Assembly (NCBI GenBank): GCA_905250125.1
Contig: CAJNOL010000947.1
Location: forward strand, 27,742-91,741
DNA: 64,000 bases
Direction: 5' to 3'
Origin: Rotaria sordida
Lineage: Eukaryota; Rotifera; Eurotatoria; Philodinida; Philodinidae
In this document: piece by piece, positions 1 through 12,206 of the stretch
Layout of the letters: each line of letters begins with the position of its first letter
Numbering within the stretch: the first letter of the stretch is position 1
The notes under the pieces: generated by a model
What the model saw: only the letters and a program-made list of their open reading frames with translations
What the model was told of the DNA's origin: nothing
Databases searched by the model: none
Position numbers and translations under genes: made by a program

Positions 1-2030
1 AGTACATATACAAACAACTGCAACGCTTACCAAAGTCAGACTCATATTGAGTATTCCTCCTCTTTTTCATATGCTGTAAGATAAAAGTTTTTTTCTTTTG
101 TGCCCGTCGTTACGGTGGTTTACATACACATGAGCGCAACATCGTGACAAACTACATGGGTGACATCCTTGTTTGAACGACTTTTTCGCTAGAGTTCTAA
201 CAGACGCTGACACATGTGTGGATACGTGACTTATTAAAATTTAATTAGTAATCTACTAATTGACTCGATATATAGCAATGTCTGGTAAAGACTCGAGATT
301 AAGTGAAATCTCTCATCTGAAAAAAGTAATTGTGACAAATCGGTGTGATATGGAATTAACATTCTTAAAAACAGCTAAATCATAATCATTTACCAACGAC
401 ATTCTCAAATAGAAGAAAGCTCATTTTAAACTTCTTCTACTAGAAGAAACTGAGAACAGTGTTTTATTCGAAAGACAATCCACTCCCCCTCGAACACTTT
501 CTAAACCCATCCTTATTTCATCAGAAATATCGAAAAATCTGCTAACACCTCCTAATGTACACATAACAAATAGTCATACTCTAATTTCAGTCAAACACTC
601 AAAAAAGCTTGAATCTAGAAAAAATTCCAAAAGTCAAAAAAAAGAGAAAATCGGAAAGTATTCATAAAAAATTAAAAAGTCTCAATTTTTACTGCCATAT
701 CAGAAGATTTGGCGTCTTTGAATCGCTTTGATAATGAAAAATATACCGAATTTTCTATTACTTATAAACATTATGGGTGAATTAAGTTAGAGCAAATGAT
801 GTGTTCCATGCTTGAGTGGTGATAGTAAATATCCAAAGAAATCTGAAGCAGATGCTACTCCAACGTTTACCGTGATGATAAATGTTCTTACCTACAACAT
901 GCGCAATCAAGTATGGTAACGAGTTGTAGGACTTAAATTTGAGGAAATTACAAGACTTCGCAGTGATGTATGTAGAATATTGAAAAAGGGTCGATCATGA
1001 TCAAAAAAACGTGTTTTGAAGTTCACTAACAGTGATATCGACTCAGTTTTTGAATATTTTCTGCTCAGAAAAAAACAAAAAATATTGACTTATATTTAAT
1101 TGAGCAATAAAATAATTTACATGAGCAATAATGAAATTTAGCAATAAAAAAAATTAAATGAGCAGTAATGAAATTTAGCAATAATTATATGGAATGAGCG
1201 ATAATTTATTTAAATTAAAGGTAAATTTTATATAAAAAGAGTGTTATAATGTGACTCGCTTATATATGTTTTGTTTTCTTTCGCTATTCTTTCCTTTTCC
1301 TCACTTGAATATTTCTCTTCTCTTGATGTTGTTTAGGTATATGTCCTTCTTCGTCATATTTTCTTTCTAGGGTGTTTGGTTTTTTCGTAGTTCATCAAAT
1401 ACGTATTCTTTCAATTTTACAAAATAAAATATAAAAAGAAAAAGAGGCAAACCATCTAAAGCAAAAAAAGGTTTATTCACATAATAATATACTGTTTCTT
1501 CATTTTTCTTTTTTTTTCAATTGTAAATAATTTTTTTATTTCTTTAATTCATAGAAAATAATGTAGTTTTTCTTTGTTTTATTGCTAAAGTATGAAATTA
1601 TTACTGCTACTTAATGAATTAATTATTGTATATTTAAGAATATAAAATTATTCAAATAAAGTTTTTTTATTGCTCAAATATTTACTAGGCAATAAATTAT
1701 ATACAATTCGAAAGAGGAGAAAAAGCTTTATGGTTTGATAAAGAAAGTTCTCTTTTAGCATCGTTTTATCGAAGAGAAATAGGAATCGACATTTTGCGCC
1801 ATTATTTTTGCATCGGATGTCATTTTTCGTTATTTCTCGCCGTATATTAATGATGAAATAATTGACTCATTTACTAGAGCACAAAAGAAGAAACATGAAG
1901 TATGGCAAATCATTCGTCAATGAAATACAACGTTATGTATGACAGACTTATTTAAATAAATGGTCTAAAAACAAATCCAAAGGTAGTGAATTTAATCTTT
2001 TATTTTTTTACTTTATAATGTAAATTCTTT
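1..2030. other. AT-rich non-coding stretch, no recognised gene
   Basis: No supported gene. From about 326 to 690 one forward frame runs with few stops and a Pro/Ser/Lys-rich, ORF1-like composition, which could be a remnant of the first ORF of the LINE that follows, but no motif confirms it. Around 1098-1205 there are short imperfect tandem copies of a motif containing ATGAGCAATAATGAAATTTA. The rest is low-complexity A/T. Confidence 0.5.
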
Positions 2031-2034
2031 AAAC

Positions 2035-4320
2035 AGTCGTATTGTCAATATCGATGCTATTATTACAAACTACTCTTCTCCGATTGGTATTGTAAGTGAA
2101 ATTAATGAAGTCGTAATAAATAAGACATCAGATTTTCGAAATTATCAGTTTATAGTCGAAGAATGAACAAACTCATTTGGGGAAGTTGCTATCTTAATTC
2201 AGCAATCGATTAAATTTAAAGAATTAACAAGAGATAAGAACTTCCTCTTAATAGAAATTGAAATTAGTCCTGATCCAACTCTGATTAGTGTTGTTTATGT
2301 TTCTCCCGAATCGACTCTTCCTTTTCATATTTTCATAAAATGTATAAATAAGCCGTTTTTTATATTCGATGATTTTAATGCAAAACACATTGACTGGGGA
2401 TGTGAAGGAAACAATGGGAGTGGTAATCAACTTGCTTCATGGTTAGAACAAATAGGAAATGAAATGATAGTACCTGATAAATCAACTTCCTGTAGATTCA
2501 ACGCTATAATTGATTTTGGAGTAATACATAATGTCAATAGCTGAAACACAAAAGTAATGGAAGAAGGAATATGCAATCACTTTCCAATCCTAATGCAGTT
2601 TCCTCTATCTGTCTTTAAATCGATAGTTTTCAGATCAACAAATTGAAATATGTTTACTTTTTTTCTTCCACATCTTACCTTTCAATATTTTTCTTCTCCA
2701 GTTCGTGATCTAACAGTTGATTCCGAAAAAATAAAAGATCCTACAGCTATTGTTGGTATTTTAGCTAACAATCATGAGAAATATTTTGCTGAAACAACTT
2801 CAGATGAGAACAATGTCGTGCAACAAAGGTGTGTTTCTGTTTATGAAAATATTGTCTATCTCTTCACTATGTCCTTCGAGACAATTTCAATAAATGAAGT
2901 AATCAATGAACGGAGAAAATTCTCTCGAAAGTCGACAGTCAGTTTTGATGCCTCAGTTTTTCTTTTGGAAAAGCTACCTGAGGTTTATATGAATATATTA
3001 ACTGTACTTTTCAATAAACATTCCGATGAGACTGATTTTTTTTCTACCGTAAAACATGCTAAAATAGTATGTATTCCTGACGAGGGTATATAGCTTGCTG
3101 CTAATCAACTAAGACCCATATTATTACTCGCCAATATTGAGAAATATTTTGAACGCATTGTTCATATTCGTTTACTATTGTGGTGTAAAACTAACAATAT
3201 ATTTTCGGATGAACAGTCTCGATTTTCTCCTGGTAAAAGATTATAAACTAGAATTATGTCATTGATTGAAGACATAAGATTGATAGTTGCTGCTAATAAT
3301 AGACCAGCATCGATTATATTTGCTGATTTTCTTTCAACATTTGATCATATATGGACTCTTGCTCTTATTAGGAATCCTCTTCTAAAAGGGATATTTAATT
3401 GGTTAAAAGATCGAGCCTTCTGTGCATCCCATGGAGACGAACGATTCCGAATAGTTCAAATGAAGATAAGAGCTTTGCAAGGCTCAGTATTATCAGCAAC
3501 ACTATTTCGTTTGCATATTCACTTTCTTCCATCATACTGCAACAGTATTGCACATCACCTATTTGCGGACGATATCGCTATCGTTCTAGCTGGTTCACTC
3601 AAGAAGACATTTTCCGACAGCGTCATAGAACTCAAAGAGAGAGCAATATTGATTTTGAAAGAACTGGAAAAATTCTTTGATAATATGATTTTATCAGTTA
3701 ATATATCAAAGACGAAAGTACTACTATTTCATAACATAGCTTCCTTACCATATCCGCGATAATACTACAAATCTCGAAATGTAGATTTCGTTAAAAAATT
3801 TAAATATTTAAGAATAAATATTTCTATTAAACTAGATTGAGATAGCTATATTAATGAAAGACTCAAAATCATTAGAAAAATATTTCTGACGTATGCTCTT
3901 TGTTCTTCGTATATAACCTTTTCCTGTCTTCTTTTTCTATGTATTGAAATTGTGCCACTAATCTAATTGTAATTTTTCTTTTTCATGCTTCTGTTTTCTG
4001 TATCTTCTCATGTGGCATTTATCTCCCTTCCTTTCTCTCGTATAGCATTTAACTGGATCTTTGAATATCATATTCCAGTATTATCTATGTATCAGTTCAA
4101 TATAAATTCTAGCAGTGAAACTAATCTCAAAGAAGAACATATATCAGACAAAACTTATAAGAAAAGTAATAGATAAAGCAGTAAGAGCAATTTCTAATCT
4201 TGGAATACGATCGGCGAAATATTATAAGGATTTAGTTTTTGAGATTTGCTATCTATATTGAAACACTCAGATCTATCTTTTGCAGTGTATAATATATTTT
4301 AACTATACTAAAAGAAAACT
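2035..4320 (+). mobile_element. Decayed non-LTR retrotransposon (LINE, jockey/I-like), endonuclease plus reverse transcriptase
   Basis: A single forward frame (first base congruent to 1 mod 3) carries an apurinic-type endonuclease followed by a reverse transcriptase. Endonuclease signatures are VAILIQQSIKF near 2190 and the catalytic-type block FDDFNAKHIDWGC near 2365-2403. RT signatures are FADFLSTFDHIW near 3319, QGSVLSATLF near 3478 and the catalytic FADD near 3562-3573, followed by a thumb-like segment (VKKFKYLRI). In-frame stops lie at 2164, 2542, 2644, 3091, 3244, 3760 and 3838, yet there is no frameshift over about 1.8 kb. A C-terminal piece near 4150-4310 (KAVRAISNLG) is in another frame. 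The element is dead, lacks a recognisable endonuclease N-terminus and has no visible poly-A tail or target-site duplication. The clade assignment rests only on the motif style. Confidence 0.85.
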
Positions 4321-7114
4321 ACAGTTTGGAGTCCTCATTCTACATCCTGAACTAGATTTTTCGCCATAATCTTGCCTTTGTTTTTTCTTACAGCTAGACG
4401 CTTCATTTATCTTCACTTTTACTCATGCATTTTATGACAAAATAAAAACCAAGATTCACAGCAAAACATTGAAAACATCTCTGGATAAAATATATTCTGA
4501 GAGATGTTCTAATTGTATGACTTTGTGCTGTTAAAATCAGAGCATAATATTCTTGAGATCTCTCTCATTAGTTACAGATAGTGATGAGAGTGACCAATTG
4601 TTTTTAGTCCTGGTCCTGGTCCGAAAAACCCTTGGTTCTAGTTTCACATCTAGTAATACATGTACTAGAGAAAAATGCGATATTATTTTCTAGTAATGAC
4701 AATGAACTCCAGACATCTTGCACTACTCGTATGATCTCTAACATCCTTTCTTTTGAAGATTCATCACAGTTTTTAATTCACTAATATTTCATCTATTCTG
4801 TATGTTCATGTCTTCGACAACTCTGTTGTTTACGAAAAAAACTGGATTAAATTTGCTATCAAAATTGTAACAGCAAATATTGAAGTCATCGTTACTTGAT
4901 AATTTTCGCATAAACTTTTGGAATACATGAGTTATGAGAATATGACATTTGACGCAAATTTTACACGACCATAAAAGATATCACTCCCAATAAAAAAATG
5001 TTAATTCTGATCCTGATCCCGGCAGGATCGCGACCATCTTGTCTATATTCAGTTACAGATCTTACTGCTGTCAGAATAGAACTATAATCATATAAAGTAT
5101 GAACAAAAAGTAATATTTGAATTTTCTTATTAATTTCTTCTATGTTCATTCACAAGCAATGATATAATAAAGGATTTGAAAATGAAAAATGAATTATAAT
5201 TTTATACATTGTTTTTTAATATCATCAATTACTGGATATTGAGTTGGTATTTAGTTCGATTAAAGTAACTTCGATACGACATACACATAAATAATGTGTA
5301 CACGAATTGATATATATCTTACTAAAAATCAATATACGTGAAAAAAGAGTTCTATATCCTTTTCAAACAAAGAAAAGTTTAATTTCGAAAGAAAAAGAAA
5401 AGTCAGTATTGAAACAAAATATATCAAAGGATTTGATTTTTTTATTTATTTTCATTAGCTTTATTATTCATCGTTGCTAGTATTAAAAAAAAAAGAATAA
5501 AAGCATGATGATAACGACAATTTCTATTCTTATAATCATGATATTTACTTTGTAACCATATTATTTTTTTTGATTTTGTGTTTATTGTCTTCTTATGAAT
5601 CTTCAGATTTCACTCTCATCTGATTAACTGGCATCTGTTCGAACTCCAGCGAGGTTGCTTTTAACGTTACGAACAGAGAACATATCATCGAATCTTGTCC
5701 ATGTAGATATGATCTTTGAATAGTTGGAGTATACGTTGATATCTCAGTCAATTAAATAGAATCATTATCTTTGCATTTTAATAGGTCAACAAACATATAT
5801 TTGAAAGATTATTAACCATTTGGGATGTGCATGGAGCCCAATAAGATTCATTTGAATGCTGTGCATCTAAAACATTGAAAGAAATTTTTTTTATTCAAGA
5901 TATGTTCCAAGAATACTGAATATAATTAGTATTTTCGTGACATTAGTCAATGTCATTCAATCATCTTTGATATGTTCAAGCAGTTCAATATTTATGCAAA
6001 TTTTCTATATTTACAATTGTAGCATATTTAAGCAACTTGTAGTAGTATGGATGTTCTATTTTCCTCTCTCTCTTCGTAAAAATAGATCATGAGACAAGAA
6101 TGAAAAGTTGAGCCGATAAGTAAAATTCATGTTAAGCTCCTCTTCGCCTGACGAAAATCGCCATTTTCATCAAAAACCATCACTCGTGAGATTTTTATGT
6201 GATCGTATAGCCCTTGCTATTTACTTTCCTAAAAAAGTATTATTTATCAAAATTTTGATGCTTTTTCACGATTTTACACAGGATTTACCGATGATGCTGG
6301 AATCAGGAAAAATGAGGTTTTTTTTGAAAATGCTAGTTATTATAGACTTTTAAACTTTTTCTAAAGTTTCTCATAGTGGAGAATCAAGCAAAAATGTGTG
6401 AAGTGTCAAATGCTTCAACCATTCGAACAAGTGAAATTGTGTCCTGTATTTGTTTTTCTTCGAGTGTATATTTAATTATGTACATGTTTTTCTACAAGTG
6501 TGTATTTAATTGTGTACATGTTTTTCTACGTGTGTATTTAATTATGTACTTGCTTTGAAAGTATTATGCATGCTAGAAGATACGTCTTCTGGCATTAGGA
6601 TGCCTTCTCTGCTCTTTCTTTGGTTTCATTCATTCACGTTCTTAATCATTCTTTCTTCTTCTCATTTTTTTTTGTCTATTTAAGCAGCTAGTGTGGCTAT
6701 GATTGAATAGGATTGATTGTTTAATGGGTGACATAAATACCTTCACTTACACATTCACACCTCCTATGTTTTATTTTATCTTCTAGATTCAGATTTTTTT
6801 AGATCTTCTACAAGTATGAACAAGTCTTCGTTTGATCTGCCATAGTCGATAATACATGATAGAGGAGGACGATTGATGTGTTTCCTCGACCGTGCATATC
6901 AAACGGTCGAAAAAAAATTTCTAAAAGTTTAACACGTAAGATTAGTATCGTTGCAAAGAGTGCAAAAAACTGAGTATTACCCTAGAGTATGAGTGCGGGG
7001 TATAGTGTAGTCCCAAGCAAAATTTTTTCAAACAAAATTTCCTGCAAGAAGAGCTTTTTTGTTCTTTCTTTAGTTTCTTCTTTCGTTCAGTCATTCACGA
7101 TGACGTATATATAT
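4321..7114. other. AT-rich intergenic DNA without a supported gene
   Basis: Reading frames here are short, lack recognisable motifs and look random. Small structures include short GGTCCTGGTCCTGG-type runs near 4605 and 5005, and about 2.5 copies of a roughly 34-bp tandem repeat at 6464-6550 (core TTTAATTATGTACATG). No RNA gene was recognised. Confidence 0.5.
6464..6550. repeat. Short tandem repeat, unit about 34 bp
   Basis: The motif TTTAATTATGTACATGTTTT recurs with small differences (ATTATG/ATTGTG), and a shortened last copy ends in GTACTTG. It lies in intergenic DNA with no visible function. Confidence 0.6.
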
Positions 7115-7606
7115 GTCGTATCGAAGTTACACCGGTCGACGAAGTTACAACTTCGTCGTATAAACGCGACGAAGTTATAACTTCGACGCTCACAGTTATC
7201 GAAGTTACAACTTCGACAGAGAAACTTGTCGAAGTTATTTTTAATTCACTTATCAATAAGTAATTTATTAAACTAAGTATTTTACTGTTGAATATATGAT
7301 TAAAAAATAAAATTTTTATTAATAAATATTCATTTTTTTTATAATATTGTGGAATAAATGAACATTTATTAGTAAAAATTTTATTTTTTGATCATGTATT
7401 CAACAGTAAAGTGCTCAGTTTAATAAATTATTTATTGATAAGTGAATTAAAAATAACTTCGACAAGTTTCTCGGTCGAAGTTGTAACTTTGATAACTATG
7501 AGCGTCGAAGTTATAACTTCGTCACATTTATACGACGAAGTTGTAACTTCGTGAATATGAGACGACGAAGTTATAACTTCGTCGACCGGTGTAACTTCGA
7601 TACGAC
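7115..7606. mobile_element. Foldback element, 492 bp, arms containing 30-bp direct repeats
   Basis: The two halves are inverted copies of each other. The left end starts GTCGTATCGAAGTTACACCG and the right end is its reverse complement, ending at 7606. The inner arms (ATTCACTTATCAATAAGTAA and its inverse) meet near 7360. Each arm contains short palindromes of the form GAAGTT-N2-AACTTC at an exact 30-bp spacing: 7141, 7171, 7201 (and half-site 7231) on the left, and 7477, 7507, 7537, 7567 on the right. Terminal inverted repeats built from direct repeats are a hallmark of Foldback/Galileo-type DNA elements. There is no transposase, so it is non-autonomous. Confidence 0.85.
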
Positions 7607-8387
7607 ACTTACGACAGAACGAAAAGAAAAACTTCATGTACATATATTGAGAAGAGTGTATAACATTCTTCACGATGATAATTCATAATTAAAAGATTAT
7701 TTAAAGATTTAATTACATAATAAAAATTCTATAAATTCTGAGTATTAAAATTCGTTTTGAAATTGAACAATTTATTAGACGACTAAAATATTTTCTGTCA
7801 TCTGAAGCGTTCTTTTGCTTAATTCATATTCAAAAATCTTGGTTTTTTATTTCTTTTCCTTGAAAATCGCACAAGTGTATGATACTTAATCCAATCAAGT
7901 AGAAGGAGCTTCATTTTTTCAAGCTGAATTAATCCGTTTGCTGTCTACCATATGCATAAAATTTGATGAAAAAGGATCATGTTCTCGGTGAATAAAAATA
8001 GCATATTCGGATTCAGTGTGGTCCATTACCACCGCTCATGTCGAGATCTCCGAAGGATAATTCTGATCATGAGCCAAAAATATTTTAATAAAATTCAATG
8101 GAGAAACATGTACAGAAAACAAAAGAATTATTGCTTCGCACTGGATTCGAAGCAGCATCGCGTTATTTCACGTTCTTTAGCCACTCGGCTATATGCGAAT
8201 TATTCTTATCTGTTCTGTCTCGTACGTCGTTCTCGGTTTCTTATTTACTAAACAGAAACATTGATTTTCAATAGCAAACTTTGCTTAGCATTTTTCTCAA
8301 AATGAGGTTTTTTGTATTTGTGCATTCCATATTTCTTAGACATTTTACATGCTAGGAAGTTCAGAAAGGTTTTCAATTGAATAGGAG

Positions 8388-8525
8388 ACCTATTTTTTAA
8401 CTCTTAATATAGGGATAACTCTAGAACAACTCAATATTTTGAGCTGATATTTTTACTGAAAGCTCTATAGGCTCGGGCCCATATTCTCTGAAATTTCCAT
8501 CTAGACTGACTGTTCTGAAACGAAA
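8388..8525 (+). repeat. Degenerate dispersed repeat, copy 1
   Basis: It shares the ordered blocks CCTAT-TTT-ACTCTTAAT, AACTC, CTCAAT, GAGCTGA and GAAATTTC with the segment at 10407-10538 in the same orientation. By eye they are alignable over about 130 bp with many substitutions. The source element is unknown. Confidence 0.5.
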
Positions 8526-10406
8526 ATAAAATTTTTGACAGGGATAGGACCGCAATTGATTTTGTGTTTATTCCATTTTTTTTTTGCTTAAGACTCCTTT
8601 AGAATGTTTACAGTTAAATAATACAAATATCATTATTTCTTGAACTATTTCTGGTTTATCAGAATGGTCTCTGCATGGATCCTAGATAAAAGTAAAACAA
8701 AAAAAAACGGCAAAAAGAGTATTGATTACTTTACACGAATATTATTTATAGAAGGGTATGGGTGCCAGTTTATGTGCTTGTTCTTCCTGCAGTCACACCT
8801 CTATCAGCAGTAAGTAGTTGGCAAGTAGACGATAACAGAAATTGATGATTAAGAAGAATCAGTGAAAACAGAATTAGAATTAGAAAAAAGTAATCAATGA
8901 TAATGTACGTATTTGTTGATGAAAGAGGAAAACGAGACAACGACATTTATTGCATAAAAACGAAGTATTATAGTATGAATAAACAATTTTATGTAGTCTT
9001 TTTTCTTAGTTTAGCTTCGTATATTTACATTCGCTGTTCATTGCAGAAATGTTGAATAAATAAAAAAATTCAATAAAATTTTTCAAAACAAAAAGTAATT
9101 TTTCTGAGAAAACATGCAATTTCTATTGAAAATTATTAATACGTTCTCCATCATCAATTTCTATCTCTTCAATTTCAAAATTGGTCATAGCTAAGAAGAT
9201 TCTAACGAATCATCGACAAACTGTTAGTCATCACCATCGCGGCCAATCAATGCATCAATTTACATTTCTACACGTAGGGTATCAACCAGAATAGAAAAAA
9301 AGAGTAACATTACAAACCAGCATCTCTATTTCTTTTTCAGTTTTGTTAGCAACTGTTGTGAAGAAGAAAGAAAAAAGAATAATATTTCTTTTATAAGTGT
9401 ATGCGATTTCTCTCTTCTAGAGGATACTACTATTCAATAATTGAAGAAATATATCAAAAAAATAAAATGTAATAATAGTAAGTTAATTTAAACATATATT
9501 TTTAATAGATACTTCTTGTGTCAATTCTATGCAAACCGTATCAATCTAATGATATGCATAATTTCATCAATTAAAAATTCATATTGAGAAGTAGAGGAAG
9601 AAAAAAAGATGATTAATAAAAATAGTGTAATAGTATAGTGATATATCATGATAGCTAATTGAATAAGACTTTAAGAGAATTTGAAATAAATATAAACAAA
9701 AAAAATACTAATAATTCAATGTGATAGAAGGTTTTTTGTTTTATTAGATTTTTCTAAATATTAGTGATTAATTAGTAATGCTCGACAATAAATAAATTTA
9801 AGGTCTAACTAAAGAAATATATCTTTTATCTACGGATACTTTAATTTTAACATCATTTCGAGATTTTCGTAATATCAAGGTTCTTTTTAAGGCTCTATTT
9901 CTCGTTCTATTTTTTCAATTAGTATTATACAACTCACATACTTTATCAATTTGTCATCCATTCTTTTTTTTTTTCTACAAGTGAAATGTATCTTTTTCTT
10001 CCTTTCAACGCAGCTTGATTTATCACTCTGTATTAAGATTTTTTCAGTGTTGAAACTAATTTTGCGTTTTTCTCACAAGTAGGTTTTTCATTTTAGGGTT
10101 TTCGTGTCTCTCAGATTTCACCGCCAGTTTAAACGCTACAAAGCTGGATTCTTGGTATCAAAAATCAGCTGTACAACTTAACACAGCCGAAATTTTCAAT
10201 TTTCCCATTAGTCCTTACTTAAAAACTAATCGTTCTAGAGCCTACACCCCGTAATTTTTCTCTATTTTATCAAGAAAACTTTCGATAAAAACAAACTAAG
10301 AAAAATTGGAGTCTGCTAAGTAGTAGTGCAATATTTTGACTACATTTTAAAACTAATCCGAACTTTCTAGCATTTGAAATGGCGGCGATATTCAGAATGC
10401 TTTAAC

Positions 10407-10538
10407 ACCTATATTTTGACTCTTAATCTTAAGCTAACTCTTCAAAAACTCAATGTATCGAGCTGAAGTTTTAAATGTGAACTTCCTAACTCGAGATACA
10501 AATCTTCTAGAAATTTCATTAAGATTGAATGGTTGAAA
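10407..10538 (+). repeat. Degenerate dispersed repeat, copy 2
   Basis: Counterpart of 8388-8525, same orientation and same order of blocks (CCTATATTTTGACTCTTAAT, AAAAACTCAATGT, GAGCTGAAG, GAAATTTCAT). No ends or target duplications are visible. Confidence 0.5.
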
Positions 10539-12206
10539 AAAACAATTTTTTTGTTAAGGATGCCTCCTTAAACTGTATTCATTAAATCAGAAATTTTGAA
10601 ATAGAATTTTTGATATTATAAATCTATATTACTATTCTTTTTATGTGTTTTTTTTTCTCTTTATCAAAGCAAGTTGAATTAGTCTCGTGGTATGAGTCAT
10701 TCATCGTTTTTAATCTTCTGCCGGTTGCTTGACAATAATCTAAATAGAAAGAAAGAAAAATCTCTATAAGCATATACTTTACTATACTACTAGTGTTGTT
10801 GTGCGGGAAAGATTTTTTTTTTTTATTTCTATAAATTTTTTTTTCTTCGCATTTCCATAATACCTTCAGAAATTCTATTCCTCTTTCAGCTTTTGTTTAT
10901 GAAGAAAAGTGTCATTATCTTATATTGACTTTTTGTAAAACTACATTTTTTTCTCATGTAACATGCATTACTTCAAACTGCAGTAAGATTATAATTGACG
11001 TTATAGTTGGCCAATTATGTTGAACCAAAACGCTTTGTTTGCTTTTTTCATAAACATATCAGATTTTAATGTATATAAAAATAAAGCAAACGAGTTTTCA
11101 GCGTCGTTCATATTTGATATGGTTCTTGTTCTTGCATAATACGAGCGAATGCATCATTTCTTTATTCTACTATCTTCATGGACACATCGGAGAGTAATAA
11201 AAGAAAAAAAAAAAGAGCGATTCGTCAACAATGAGATTTCTCGCCATTTGAAAGTATCGAAGCGTTTTGTTTTTTTTTTGTCAAATTTAATTAGTTATAT
11301 TTTTTTCAGATATGATTCTGATTTTCGCTCATAAATAGGATTTCTAGTATAGATGAAAAACTGAGAAGGGTTCGTGCTGTTCAGCTTTTCTTTATGAGTT
11401 ATGACCAATTTACTAAATTTTCAATGTATTGTAGTATATTACGAAAACAATTGCACTAAAAAGTTTTCGTCTGACATTTTCCCCAATAACAGAACTCATA
11501 GTATTTATCATGTCTCAAAAGTTTCAACTCAAACGAAGACTTCTCTTCCGAGATAACATATTTGCAAAAACAAAAGTATTCCTTTCGCACAAAATCTCCT
11601 AAAATAGTCCATTTTCTAGGTGCTTCACATCCTAAGAAAATCTTGCCAGTTTTAGCTGAAAATTTGCGAATATAATAAGTACAATATGATCTATTATCAG
11701 GAAAAATTTCTGATGGAAACTTTTTACTAAGGTTATTTACGTAATACCTTACAATGTGCTGAGAATACAGTAAAATGATTATAACTCAAGAAGTAAGGTC
11801 AAAGGGCACGAAACCTTTTAAGTTTTTAATCTAAACTATAATTCGTAGTCATGAGCTTAGATAGAGTGTGTCAGTTGGCGAGATTCCCTTATTAATCATA
11901 GTCTGGAGAATGAAAAAGTTAAAATACGATTGAGACAGATGATCGTTTTTTTTTAATCTTCAATAGAAATTTGATTCATGCCTATCCAAATACTAATCCT
12001 ATACTTGAATACAATATCCAATATGGTCCATTAATATTTGAATAGTTTTGTTTTGCGATATACGTAGTAGACATATTTGTCATATGATCATTCTCATCAT
12101 AAACTTTGTTCTTTCTTTTATTTCAGAAAGAAATATAGGTCCACACTGATTATATCTTTGAGAATGAAATAAAATTGAATCAGATTAATTCACAAATATA
12201 TAATTA

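Larger units (their letters stand above)
7607..12206. other. Intergenic DNA, no supported gene; contains degenerate dispersed repeats
   Basis: No coding region could be supported on either strand; the longest frame (7979-8251, 90 codons) resembles nothing recognised. Two related non-coding segments occur at about 8388-8525 and 10407-10538. Poly-A/T runs are common. Confidence 0.5.

Noticed and set aside
326-690. LINE ORF1-like frame
   Set aside because: Composition is suggestive but there are stops, no zinc-knuckle or RRM motif, and 1.3 kb of unrelated AT-rich DNA before the endonuclease.
5620-5660. tRNA T-arm-like TTCGAAC
   Set aside because: No 5-bp T-stem, anticodon arm or acceptor stem can be formed around it; the TTCGAAC-like sequence near 15390 fails likewise. 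No tRNA found in the window.
7507-7520. loxP-like recombination site
   Set aside because: Only the 9-base half-site ATAACTTCG agrees; the 8-bp spacer and full 13-bp arms of loxP are absent, and the motif is explained by the palindromic 30-bp repeat.
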